Shown: one piece after another, positions 21,891-33,773 of the stretch
How the letters are laid out: each line of letters starts with the position of its first letter
How positions within the stretch are numbered: the stretch's first letter is position 1
DNA from: Mycogone perniciosa
Taxonomy: Eukaryota > Ascomycota > Sordariomycetes > Hypocreales > Hypocreaceae
Assembly (NCBI GenBank): GCA_025331125.1
Contig: JAOALB010000002.1
Span: 496,001-560,000 of the forward strand
Direction: 5' to 3'
DNA length: 64,000 nucleotides
Notes under the pieces: model-generated
Seen by the model: the letters and a program-made list of their open reading frames with translations, nothing else
Told to the model about the DNA's origin: nothing
Databases searched by the model: none
Program-made: the position numbers and the translations under genes

Positions 21891-22995
21891 TCCATAGTGA
21901 TGATGGCGGCGGCGGTGTAAGGGCCGGCCGGTTATTGCCCGTTTACTCGTGGTCCCGAGAGCATTCGGGTCAGCATCTCATGCATCATGAATACGAAATG
22001 AAGCGAGGTGAGGTGAGGTGAGGTGAAACAAACGTGGCAGCGAAGCTCTCTAGAAGTGCTCGAGAAGAAAAATTATGTGTTGGCGTTAGGTGGTGGCGCA
22101 AGCCAATGGTCGCTTCACCTAGTATTAGGAGGCCACTTGTTCAACGTTTCATACTCACTGCTGCATGGGCTATAGTAATAATAGTGCCCTGGCCTTTTTT
22201 TTTCTCTTGGCTTATACTACTACTACTAAGATGGTACGAATATATAATCCGTACATACTGCTGCCAACATGCATCCATCTTCGTCTTGCTGATACACGTG
22301 TGCTACCCTACAAGATTCACGCAGACAGACGCAGATAATGCCCAACACAACACAAGCAATGCTTATTCAGAAGTATTAGTACGATTACTTGTGGGTGTTT
22401 ACTGATCAGCATGTCCTTGTATGCTCCGTACATTAGCTACGAGTATTACAGTGCTTCTGATTTTGTCCTCCTCCTCTCCACCCCCCCTGGTTGGACATGT
22501 ACATAACTAAAAATAAAATCAAAGGGCTGTCTGTTCATCAAACAAACAAGACAGTTGCAAAAGCTTCGGCCGCTCGCGGGAGGCCACCCGGAAATGAAGG
22601 GCCCCTGGTGTTTACTGGTTGGCGCCTTTTTTGGGGGCACAAACTTTGTCTTTGTCGTTTGTGCGTGCTTCGGCAAACCTTCCATGGCGTCTTCTAGAAT
22701 CTCAAGCCTCAAGATATGCTTCCTTTTGGGGGAATGACTCTCCTCAACATTCGTTCCCCTCCGTTTTCCTTTTTCATTTTCTTTTCCCTTGGCCGTTGTC
22801 TCTGTCGCCCCCCCCCCCTTGTCATCAATCAACGATACTCACAACAACAATCAATCAATCAATCACCTTGCTTGCTTGGCCAGATGACCAGGTCTAGGCG
22901 CTGTACCCTGTCTTCCCAACATCCCATTTCGTCAGAGCCGTTTTCCCTTTTTCCCGGGCAGTGGACTTAAGAGGTACGTACTGCTGCGGACTCGT

Positions 22996-23020
22996 ACATA
23001 CATACATACATACATACATA
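22996..23020. repeat. CATA tetranucleotide repeat
   Basis: About six consecutive CATA/TACA units, followed by TATGTACATACATG, which is itself partly palindromic. Confidence 0.85.
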
Positions 23021-24642
23021 TGTACATACATGCGGCAATCAGTGTCTGCCAGCGCCGATCTACGATTAGAACGCCACGTTTGTTTCTCGTCACATTCTCT
23101 GCACACACACGAGTAACTGTACTAAGAAGACCGGTTGACTGGGCTCCTTGTGCATTACTGATAGTAGTACTATTAATACGTATACGTAATCATCCTCAAA
23201 CGGGGGAAAACTCACCACGTCAATAATACTACTGTCCATCACATGCCACAGTAAACGAACGATATGTGATGTTCTCCACACACTCACACCACACCCCATT
23301 CCTGATATATACTTGCTTGCATGATTTAGGACTTGCTTTTTGCCGCAGCTGAGATATGACTGTTCCGGCTCTTTGCCCGCCAAATCATCGTCCTCCCCTA
23401 CCTACTCGTACCCTACTATTAATACATTCTGCAAACGTACGAGTACATACTCCCCGTACACGTCTCGCAAACGACGTGTCAGCCTCGCCTATCCCGCGGC
23501 ATTGCAAGCGTGCATGCCGCCGAGGTGGACGAAAACGAATCGAACGAACGGATGTCTTCCCCGGTCGCACCCAAAAGACCACAACCGCCCCATTGAGCTT
23601 TCAGTGCCAAACGCTGCCAAACGCCAATCAATACGGGCGCTGCGGGTTCTGGGCAATGACTGGCTGGGCTTTAAACGTACGAGTATGTACTCGTACGTGG
23701 TAAACGGATACTACTAGTAGCAATACTACGAATATTACCGTATTGCTCCGCACCTCGATTAGATAAACCAACTACATAGATACATACTACTAATAGTATA
23801 CTAACAAGTGGCTAGTCGATCCCATTTCAGCGAGATGTAGCAACCCCGGGAGAATCTCCGCACCTCTCACACACACGCGCATGTACGAGAATGCATGGGC
23901 ATATCCCCTTGCAATATGAATTGCCATTTCCTGATTTTCTTCCAACTATGAGTATCTATCTACGAAGCACTACGAGTACATACGAGGGGCAGACAAGTGT
24001 TCGCTTGGTTGTTGGGGCCAGACTGTTCCGACTTACATACATGCTACTCGTACATACTCCGAACAACAAGCATCAATCAGCCCACCTAACTAGTATTGCT
24101 ATTGTCACCAACGAAACGAAACCGTCTCATGCAGGCTGCAGCACGACATGTGCCTTTGCTACGAAGGGAATGAATGAGGAGGCAGAAGCAGCCCACATGT
24201 CATGGTGTATATGCCTCTGTATCTACGAAGTGCTCACTCGTATGGTATGCATGCCTTGGCCTGCTTCCATCACTTACGAGTACTTGACTGACTCGCTCTG
24301 CCCTAACCACACACGAGTCTAATCGTACTTGTGCGCGCACATTGAGGTTCTGAAGTCGTCTTTTTTTTTGGAGACTCTCAACTATTAATCCCTGCCCCCT
24401 GGTTGGGTTACCTTGATCTGTATTACTACTATTACGAGAAGGCCTGCTGACTTTCAGCCCATGCGACCCGACCGTTGGCCCACAGCGTGGGGGATTGATC
24501 GCCACAGGCTCTCAGACTCAAGACATGAGACGACAAGTTTGATAAGCCCTCTCGAACCGAGTGTGGACGAACATGTTTGTCTGGGGTGCGCTCATCAAAA
24601 GAAGATGGTCTCCATACCCCAAGCACGTACGTGCCTAAATTG

Positions 24643-24662
24643 GCATGCATGCATGCATGCAA
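24643..24662. repeat. GCAT tetranucleotide repeat
   Basis: Five GCAT units in a row; the unit is self-complementary with a one-register shift, so the run can fold back on itself. Confidence 0.8.
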
Positions 24663-25018
24663 CAAACTCCATCCAGAGGGAGGAGGAGGATCCAGGTCCA
24701 TTACCCTCGCATCGCCAACGTCAAGATCGTCTTTTGTTGGCACACATGCCGCCACGCACGATGCTATCTGATACGGGATGCAGATTTGAGGCTTCATGCC
24801 CCCGGCAACCGGTGAGAGACGGCATTGATTAACTGCACACCAACTTTCAGAACCGACGCCGGCGGATAAGGGGGGCCAAAACAACTCAAGACGGAGTGCG
24901 TACGAAGTACTCCGTAGTGCCTATGCTATGCGGGCGTCATTCGTGAGATGTGTACGAAGTAATATGTATGCACATACTACAATCATCGAGAGTGAAAATG
25001 GTCACTCATACATACTAG

Positions 25019-25020
<2 letters not shown>

Positions 25021-25050
<30 letters not shown>
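25021..25050. repeat. CTA trinucleotide microsatellite
   Basis: Ten CTA units without interruption, followed by CCACGAGTATTACTCCGTAC, one copy of each dispersed word family. Confidence 0.85.
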
Positions 25051-25051
<1 letters not shown>

Positions 25052-27460
25052 CACGAGTATTACTCCGTACGGCGCGTGCTGTTATGAAAAACAGTGGTCC
25101 ATTTCTGCGCGTGTGGCGTCTGCGCCATGCTCGTATGCCCTTGTCGATGCTCATGCAAGCCCCCTTGCCTTGCATTGCATGCATCCAGGTTGCCAGGCCC
25201 CATAGATTTGTGGAATGGGTCACCATCTCTCCACGCTGTGCACGCTCGCACGACGTGTTTCTGTGTTTCTACAGCCTTTGTCATCCACTACGACAGTACT
25301 CCGTATATACATCATCTCTCACATCGACATGTCCCAATTATAGCCGCTACTCTCGTACTCACTTACAAGGTCCGAGTCCGTCAGCCCATCACCCCCTGAT
25401 GACTGCGGCTTTGATCTTGCTTCCAAGTCTACGGAGTACGAAGTAGATACTCACGCCATAACGCTTTCACAATCTGCCCATTCTTGAAGAGCAGGCAGGC
25501 AGGCTGTGACAGCCAACCGCGTAATACGGACGAACCTTGCGCCTCGGCCCCCAAATCCTGTCCCTTTCCAATTCCAACGAGTATGACATGGGCCGACAAA
25601 ATGGTACGAACCGTCGCCCATAGCGCCACTGCTTCCTCGTAATACTCGCTCCGCACGATTGTCCACCAACCGGGTCTGGTGCTGCTGATCTCATCTGACA
25701 TGACAAACATGCACTTCAAGACGAATCCTCAGGGCGCACGAGTACGACAGTTGATGAGCTTGATCATCATCAATTACACCCATATCCACAGTCACGCCAT
25801 CATCCTCTCCATTCTTCCCTCAACATCGCTCCTTTGGCGCTGACCCTCGCAATTACTCGTACGATCCTGCAGACTTATACTATTCCGGAGGACATCACAT
25901 ATCCCCCTTGTCAAAACCCATTCTGGTCATTCGTGCGGCATTCTCGGTCGAATTTGCACCTGGGACTCCCCCTGTTCACTTCGCCACGCTTTTTACTCGT
26001 ACGCATCTCGCCAGCAATTCCGCCGGCACCCACGGGACTAGCCTTCCACACTGCCGATGCTGTTTCACGACCATCTACGAAGTACTCCGTTCCTTTGCCC
26101 CTACTCGTGCTGCTGTTGCTAGCATTCTCACTTTGCCACATGGCAGAACAGGGGTCTGGCGGATGACTGTCTCCTTGGTACCTTGCTAGGTAAGCCTTTG
26201 CAGTTCGTATCCACGGAACTATCCGCATCCTGATGTCCAGACGAACGGCATATTACACGCCCTGCAGCAATAGTCGTCCAGAGACAGCAGCATCATGAGA
26301 TCTATCTTGCATAAGGTCCATATACTAGCTGATATGTAAGCCCGGAGACCTGCTCAAAGCCTCCCTGCCAGCATTAATTATACTATGTATGTATGTACTC
26401 GTGCTTACACGTCGGCAGCATTACCGCCATCATCATCGCTGCCACGTTTTCTGTGTCGTACAACTCCTGCAACATGCAAGCTGGACGCAGTCTCTCGATA
26501 TTAGCCGACCAACCATCTCCCTCTCCCAACCCCCTGGACCACAGCTGGCTCTCGATATGAACCCATCATTCCACGAGTCATTCCGAAAACTGCTGCACCG
26601 CATTGTTTTGTCACGCTAGACAGGGCTTTCTGTTCAACCAGCGCTAGTGCGCCTCTTCCCGCATCCAAGTCCTTGGGTTTGGGGCGTGCCGTCTCTGCTC
26701 ATCTCCCCGAGATTGTGTCAGACACTATGGCTGGTAGGAGGAGGTACTGCTCAAGTTTCTCCTTTCTTTGGACAGCTGATGTTGACTAGTACTGAGTACT
26801 AGGAGGTACTGCCAGGAGTACAACGTCGATGAGGATAATCATGAGGGTCTTTGGCCCCATCACTTGTTTCAACTTAGGATTCCCCGGTCTCCACTCCAAG
26901 GCCCCGTCTTATTACCATTCATTGACTGAATTTAGAGTCAAGTTTCTAACCCCCATTTTCGACCTCGTCTGGAGAATGGAGCACAGAGTGCCTACTGCGT
27001 ATTATTCTACTTCTTAGCCTAACCCACTGCTCTATTGCTCTAGCTCAGACAAGTCCTCGTAGTCATCGTCATCATCTAGGATGAAGTAGTAGTAATATCG
27101 TACACGGCAGTTATGAACTGCATCTAATAAATGCTATACACGCACCATGCAATTGGTTGCTTTCCCTCTCACTACAAGCTTCCTCGTGTAAACAGATACC
27201 CACATTCTTTACCCACAAGAACATTTGCCGATTTAGGATATTATCAATCTCGCGGCCGCAGTCGAAGTAGTGTCTGGGACTTTTGCGACGGCTACACTCC
27301 CTTTCAGCCTTATTCGTACTCCATAGTTATGACAGCTTCATCAGAACGCAGGCAACACCCCTTCTCCAAGTTGCGGTGAAGGAAATGCAGAGTTGGTACG
27401 GTTCATGCTTCGACATCGTCGCCCCAGATGCAGACATCAAGATCAGGGGTTTCTCAGTCT

Positions 27461-30400
27461 TCAAACGGGATTTACCACCGCCCCTTTCTCCGGTTCAGCG
27501 GCAACGGCATCTACAGCGGCCGTTGCTGTCCCATTGCTTTCGTCGGGTATAGTCACTGCTGTTAGGAGATCCTTTGGCGAAACTGCCTTCATTTCTAATC
27601 CTTCATGGTCGCTCCCCTGTCTCTCTTGTTCCTCAAACGTGAAGGCATCCGACAAATTCACAGCCAGGAACGTCTTTGGAAGTTTAACCCTACATGAATG
27701 ATATTGTTAGTTACCGCCAATGAATCAAGTGGCTTGGAACAAGTGCCGAGATCCCACTCACTGGTTGAACTTTGCACGTAGTGTTTTGATGACTTGCAGC
27801 CAATCTAGATGCGGTGTGAGGCTCCGTCGTGGCGCGCACCCAATGCTATGCCGGCTGTCCAGCTGGACATGCAAAGGATCAAAAACGTGGCACCCAGGGC
27901 TGATGGTGATGCGAATGCTGTACGAAAAAGTGGGTTCATCGCCCTCGATGCCTTCAGCTGGCGTCTTTATCTCTGACTCGTAGAGCTCGAAGCAGATATG
28001 CGAGAGGTAGTCTAGTTCTGGGATTGTGCTGCGCTTGATTTTCGTTTCGATGCCACCTTCGATGATGCAGTTGAGCAGCGTGTAAATATGCGACTCCTTG
28101 GTAAAGTAGAAGAACGACTTTGCATCGTTGGAGGCCTGCATCTCCTCTAGATCCTGAACAATCTCCTTCAAGAGCGGTAATGACGTCAAAAGACCAATCT
28201 CCAGCTTCTCGCTATCCGAGATACCGTATTCCTGAGGGCAGATAAAGTCGAATAAGATTTTAGCCAGTCGATAAAGTTCCTGGAGCGGCTCGTTCCGCGG
28301 ATCCGGCTTGCTCGCCGCATTGTTGGTGCTCTTGTACAGCTTGAAATACTGCTCAGGAGGGGCTTCATCGTTCATATGTCGGAGACCATTCAAAAGCGAC
28401 CGCCTCCTAAAGAGCCTCTTGACTGACGCGGATCGAGCCGAGGCGTCCGTCTTGTCTGAGCTTTCTGAGCCTTGGTCATCATTGTTCTTGCCATCGTCTG
28501 CCTTGGCATCGTCGGATTCCTTGGTTTTGCCCTCCTTGACGCCATATTCCTCCTCCAGCATGCTCTTCGGAGGGGTGAATACCCATTCCAAGAACTGTCG
28601 GTTGTGCAAGGCGTCGAACTTCATAGTATCGTAAAGCTCAGAAATCTTGCTAGGATCGACCTTGTCACCATCGCAAAACTCAGAAAACAGCTTCTCCCAT
28701 CTTTCGCGGAACAGCTCGGCGTCCTCACCGCAGCACCATCTCGGCTGGATATTGGTAACGGCATTGGCTTGGGAAAGTGCTGAGGAGGTCGATGTGCTCG
28801 AACTCTCTCCAGTGAGCTTCTCGGTACTTGGGTTCGAGATGGCGCTGAGGGAAGAGGCGGCGCCACCGTGTAGCTTGCCGTAATTATGCTGCATGACTTT
28901 GCGATGAAAGTTCATGAGCTGGACCACTCTAGTTTGCACCTCGGAAGGCTCGGGCATATTTTCGGGCCATGTAAATTGTGCCAGGCGCTCGTTGCCTTCG
29001 CGCAACAGTCCCTTCAGCTTCTTCTTGACCTTATCTGTTTCATCCTTGGCGGCGTTGGAGTCATCAAGAAGATCCTTGCGAATGGTAATAAAGTCGTCAG
29101 GGACTTCCTTTTGTCCCAGAAATGCACAAGTCCAAATATGCGCACTAGCTGTAACGCGCCTTTCGGAGCTGCTATACACATGTACCTCATCGAGGATGTC
29201 CCTGTTCATCAGCATAAGGTCGTTTCGCATATTCTCTCCAAGCTCCTGGGACTGATATCTCGCAGAATGAGTCGGTTCACCGCCCCACTTGATGATGAGC
29301 TGAAGTTTATCAAGCACCAGACTTTCCTCGGCCGCCGTGAACTTGGACATAGTTACCCCAGACACAGAATCATTCCGTTTTGAACTCTTAGGTTTACCCT
29401 CTTCAGACTCCTGCGCTGTCTCGCTTTCTTTGGCCGGTGTGCTCTGATCCGTCTCAGATGATTCAGGTACATCGCCCATGGTTGGCATCTCTTCCGTTTT
29501 CTTCTTTCGAAACATAGGCTTGATCTGTACTTTTGTTCCGGCCCAGCTCCCCTTCTTTACCAGGACATTTCTGAGAGACCTAAGCTTTTCTCGGTCTTCA
29601 ATACCCGCCTCAAATGCCATATCGACAGCCTGTATAACGCTGGCTAGTGCGGCTTCCCCTATGAGAAGTACTTCTTCCTGGTGGCCCTTGAGCAGCTCAA
29701 TAAATGGCTCTGTGTGGAACGTGAATTTGTACTTCTGTTTTGGAGTCCTGTCGGCGTGCCGTATGACAGAGACCATGCCTTTGAGCTTCCACGAGTGTTT
29801 AGGAGGAGGAGGTGGTGGTAGTGCAGGGTTGGCGTCTTCGCTTGGTGGAGGCACACAGGGAGTCGTCTGGTTCACAGGTTTTGCCAAGGAAGAAGGCGAA
29901 CAGGGCGTCAGTGGCAAATCCAAAGGTTGCTGTGGTGGTGGTAATGGACTTGTTGTTAAAGAGCTTTGAGTCACTGAATTTAGCCCGCTCTCCATGTTAG
30001 GTGAGCCTCTTCCACTTGAAGGTCGCAATGCGGTATCCGTGGGCTGCGTTTCCACCTGTGACGAGGCCGGGCTTCCTGTTACTTGCTTGGCCGGGGTGGA
30101 CTGAGATGTGGCTGATAGCTGCTCGCAATCCTTAATTGCCTGTGCCGCCCTGACAATAGGATCGACGTCGGATGCAGTGGGAGAGCCCATCGGTGGTGTA
30201 GCACCACCCCGTCGACGTTTCTCCTTGATGAAAACTTCTTTGAGGATATTAGCACATTGGTCGTAGTATTCCTCGTTGTCCTTTACGAAACTCCATCCGT
30301 TGACATCAATCACATAGCTCTTCCCCGAGGCCCTCAGCAGATCAAAGCCACAGACCCGTTGACCAAAAGCCGTTGAGATTTTGCGGGCCACTTCCCTCTC

Positions 30401-32494
30401 CTCGGCGCTAAGTCCAGTAACATAACGCAGCTCCTTGCCATGTGTATTCCTCCTCACAATACCGTCGACAACAGGAGACTTTCGCGTTTCGGCGTGGCAA
30501 TATTGCGGCCCAACCGTGTAAGCCTTGACATCTTCAGCATTATCGACTTCCATAAAGCTTTCGTAAATGTAGCTTCCATCCGGCTCCGTGATGGCTCGTG
30601 GAATTGTGAGGTCAGCAACATAGTCCGAGCTCTTGTTCCCGACCTTTCGAAACAGCTTTCTTGCACCACCTCCAGAACTCCGTGGGAAGTAGATGATAAT
30701 GTTATGATCTTCACCGCTGGTAGGTTTCTCGACAAATGGCTTCCGGAGCAGGGCACCATCCACACTCAGAACGTCACCGTCTTCGATAAGTTCAACCTTT
30801 TGGGGAGGCAATGTCTTCTCTGGATCAACAGACTCCAGGGTGACTCCAGAGACTTCTTTGACATACTTTGTCATTTCTTGTGTAAGAATCTTTGGACCAC
30901 CATCCCGAGTCACCTCGAGGCGCTTTGGTGTGCGAACTTGGATCTGATCAAGCAGACGGAGACACGCGCGTCTATCCCACAGGATTTGCTGCATAGGTAC
31001 ATCATTGACGCAGAAAGGCTTTCTCGTCTTGATGTATGCAATGGCCTTTTGCAGAGGAAAGCCATCGGAGTAGAACGATATCAAATAATCACTGCCATTA
31101 ATTAGCAACTTGGTTCCACGTTTGGCAGTTATATAAAATTTCATCCATGCTCTCCAACCACCAGGGGTACACGCCGCTATTCTCTTTCAGCTCACCGAGG
31201 AAATCTACATACCACATGGGCCAGTTTTCAACCTCTACACAAAGCTGTCAGCAACATTCTCTATAGGACAGAACAGAAATAATAACAACAACACATACCT
31301 TCATCAAGAATGGTCTTGTCCCCGAAGACGACAACGTCAAACTCGCGGTTTGCAATGAGACGATTTAAAATGTTCCTGCTTGGTTTGCTCCTGGCCTTGA
31401 TATCCAAGGCGCATATTCCGATGACACCCCATGGCGCCGGTTTAACTGAGACATATGCATTAGATTCTATGCCGACTCTCACGAGCAATATGACTAAACA
31501 CCATACCTTCTTCTTTCTCTCGATGAGGCCCTCGCTCACTACTGGGGCTATGGCTGCTGGCTGCTGTGCTCCCACTAAACCTCCGTTTTGCTCTGCTGCG
31601 AGAGCGATCGGTTTGACCGTTGCGCATATTGGGTTCAGTTCGTTGGTTGCGCCTCATTAGATCGAGAGGCTGTGATTGCGAATCTCTTGGTGCCAGATTG
31701 TGGGCGCCGGGGGAGACGTGACCCGATTGGTTCCCCGACGAGGTGGTAACTGTAACGTTTGACAATGCAGCCTCTGATTGCGCCGTTCCGGAATTTCTTC
31801 CAGGCGATATCAGACTGGGGACTGAGCGTAGAGGAACTCCCTGGTCAGACCCGTGGCTAGGTACCGAGGTGTTGATAACCCCGCGGGCGGATGCTAACGA
31901 GTATATCGATGTTCCCGACAACCGCTTAGATTGAATATCCGAAAACGACGATCTCGCCGTCAAAGGGGTCTCGGAAGGCACGTATTGGGAGGAAGCATCT
32001 GAGCTAGGTCGCATTCGCGGCGTATCCGTATTGTCGCCCGGCCCTGACATCTGTGGCTCCCCAAAAGTAAAATCCTCCGTCCAAGCTTCTGACGTTCCGG
32101 ATTGTCGTCGACTGTGTGGCCAGCCGGATCGAGAGTTTTTCAAATGAAACTGGGAGTGAGGACTGCTGGGGAGGGAAAGGCTAGATCGTTCGGCGTGGAC
32201 ATCAGAGGTGCCAGGCTCTGCGTAGCGACTCTTCCTGCTGCTGATAGAGCCTGCAAGCGACGAGGCCGATATGCTGCGAGAGTGCGAAGGAGCGCGATGG
32301 TGCCTCGACGGTTGGGAGGGCAAATTCGAAGGCAAGATCGAGGAATAGGAAGATTCGGGAGCGCCTGCGGCGTAAGACAATGGTCTGGTGGAGGAAGGCG
32401 ACGGTATCGGCTGCGGAAGCGGGCTGCTGTCATCAATGACACCAGCAGTGGTAAAATTCGCTTTCGAGGGGTCCATGGTGGTGGGCTCCAACAA
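27461..32494 (-). CDS. vip1: Inositol hexakisphosphate kinase/phosphatase Vip1 (Asp1, PPIP5K)
   Basis: Five exons (32494-31507, 31445-31299, 31234-31213, 31091-27762, 27689-27461) give 1571 residues; Met7 (32476) is a possible alternative start. Exon 3 is a 22-nt micro-exon. Residues 1-330 are Ser/Pro-rich and disordered. A RimK-like ATP-grasp kinase domain follows (about 330-680: KPAPWGVIGICALD, VENWPMCDYLISFYSDG, DVNGWSFVK), then a Pro-rich linker. A histidine acid phosphatase domain begins at about 820 with RHADRTPKQK (830-839). Asp1/Vip1 makes the 1-pyrophosphate on InsP6/InsP7 with the first domain and removes it with the second, affecting phosphate response, microtubules and hyphal growth. 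Both active-site motifs are intact. The last exon adds an acidic and Ala-rich tail. The gene diverges from utp21. Confidence 0.95.
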
Positions 32495-33773
32495 AGTTTT
32501 CTGCTAGATATGACTACTCCCACTATCGGAATCGGAGGCAAGGCACTAAAGCAGCAAGCCAAAAGATGGAGTCTAGATCCGGAGCCACCTGCTGGGTCCC
32601 AACACTGAGCTCGAGATTATTTTCAATTTTCAAAGTGTCGCCGCAATCGTCGATGACATCATTTGAGGGCTGGGGGGAACGGAATGAAGACGCCTATCCG
32701 CTCCTGGGGACAGAAGAAGATGACATCGCAATGTACGAGCTCGGGAGCCTGTCCCCGGATATATATAGCGAGACAGGCCAGGAGCTAGGTGATCGATGCC
32801 ATGCATGATTAACTTAACTGTGGTGTGTGGGTGGTGGCGCTGGCATGGCATTTCTCCCCGAGCTTCTGGATAGGCCCCTGGCGTAGCGCTAGCCGAGGCT
32901 CAATCCATGCACCACGACACGATGGCGAGGCAAACAGACAAATCGGGAGCTGAGCAGCCGGTCTGTGGCGGCGAGGATCATCTTGGCTGCTGGAGCTACT
33001 CCAGAAGGACCATCTGGATTGGCGAATGGCAGGGCCGGTATTGGGACCTGGATGAGTCTCACAAGAAGAAAAGTTGCCCGACAATCCCAGCCCAAGCAAA
33101 TCCACCAGCAGGCGGTGTGGCTTCAGCGGTGTTGAGGTGTGTTGAAATCATGGGAAACTAGCCAGTCTATTCATCGTATTTACTGTATACGAGGTGAAGT
33201 GTTGATGGTGGCTTCTCTTTTGAGTTCAAGATTCATATATAGATGGAGAGCTGTCAGTGCAACGTCGTGGTAACTTTATCAAGGATGTAACCATATCAAT
33301 GTAGCACGCAGAACAGTGCATATGTATGAGGTCATAGGATAGATAATGCTTTTGAGAATAGCGGTGCTTTTGTTGTCTTAATTCTTGACCATACACACGA
33401 AGTACGACAATCCCGTATTACTATCAACACCAATCCCCATAAAACAAGCCATATATATAAATAAAATCCCGAAATAGCCCAGATCCTCCATTCTGGATAA
33501 TTGATATGCGATAATAGTAAAAACCGTTGTCGAGAATAACAGGAATGAGGGGCACTCCGTATCGCCATGTGGGGCACTCTGTGGCGCAGGTCGGGTGGCA
33601 GTGTCACATCCCAAATGGGAGCGCACTACGGAGTACTAACAGAACAGGCAGGCGGTGGGTAGGTAAAGTGGCAGAAAACGGCAATATGCAACACCGCCAA
33701 AAATTTACAGCTCAACGATGCTCCACGGCTCACGACGGATCGCAAAACGCAGAACGCCCTATCCAGAGCCAAG
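32495..33773. other. Divergent promoter region vip1/utp21
   Basis: About 1.3 kb between the two start codons. No supported gene. Two copies of the dispersed word occur near 33550 and 33626. The C/T-rich and CA-rich bases near each ATG are probably 5' leaders. Confidence 0.5.

Larger units (their letters stand above)
18788..27460. other. Gene-poor island 1 (8.7 kb)
   Basis: No coding gene could be supported across 8.7 kb. The island is not uniformly AT-rich and does not look like classic RIP-mutated transposon. It is crowded with microsatellites (AGT, CTA, CATA, ATTATG, GCAT, CGTT units) and with short words of the GTACTCCGTAC and GTACGAGTAC families. The first few hundred bases probably hold the leader and promoter of the small Cys-rich gene, and the right end the 3' region of vip1. 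Long non-coding RNA genes cannot be excluded. Confidence 0.5.

Noticed and set aside
19400..27400. CRISPR-like or telomere-like array
   Set aside because: The repeats are microsatellites and short irregularly spaced words; there are no constant-length spacers and no TTAGGG runs, and the host is a eukaryote.
9305..27460. RIP-mutated transposon relics
   Set aside because: No long AT-rich stretches, terminal repeats or transposase/reverse-transcriptase motifs could be seen by eye; a RIP index calculation was not possible.
30440..31105. 221-codon plus-strand frame inside vip1
   Set aside because: Antisense to the conserved kinase domain; no family features or splice logic of its own.
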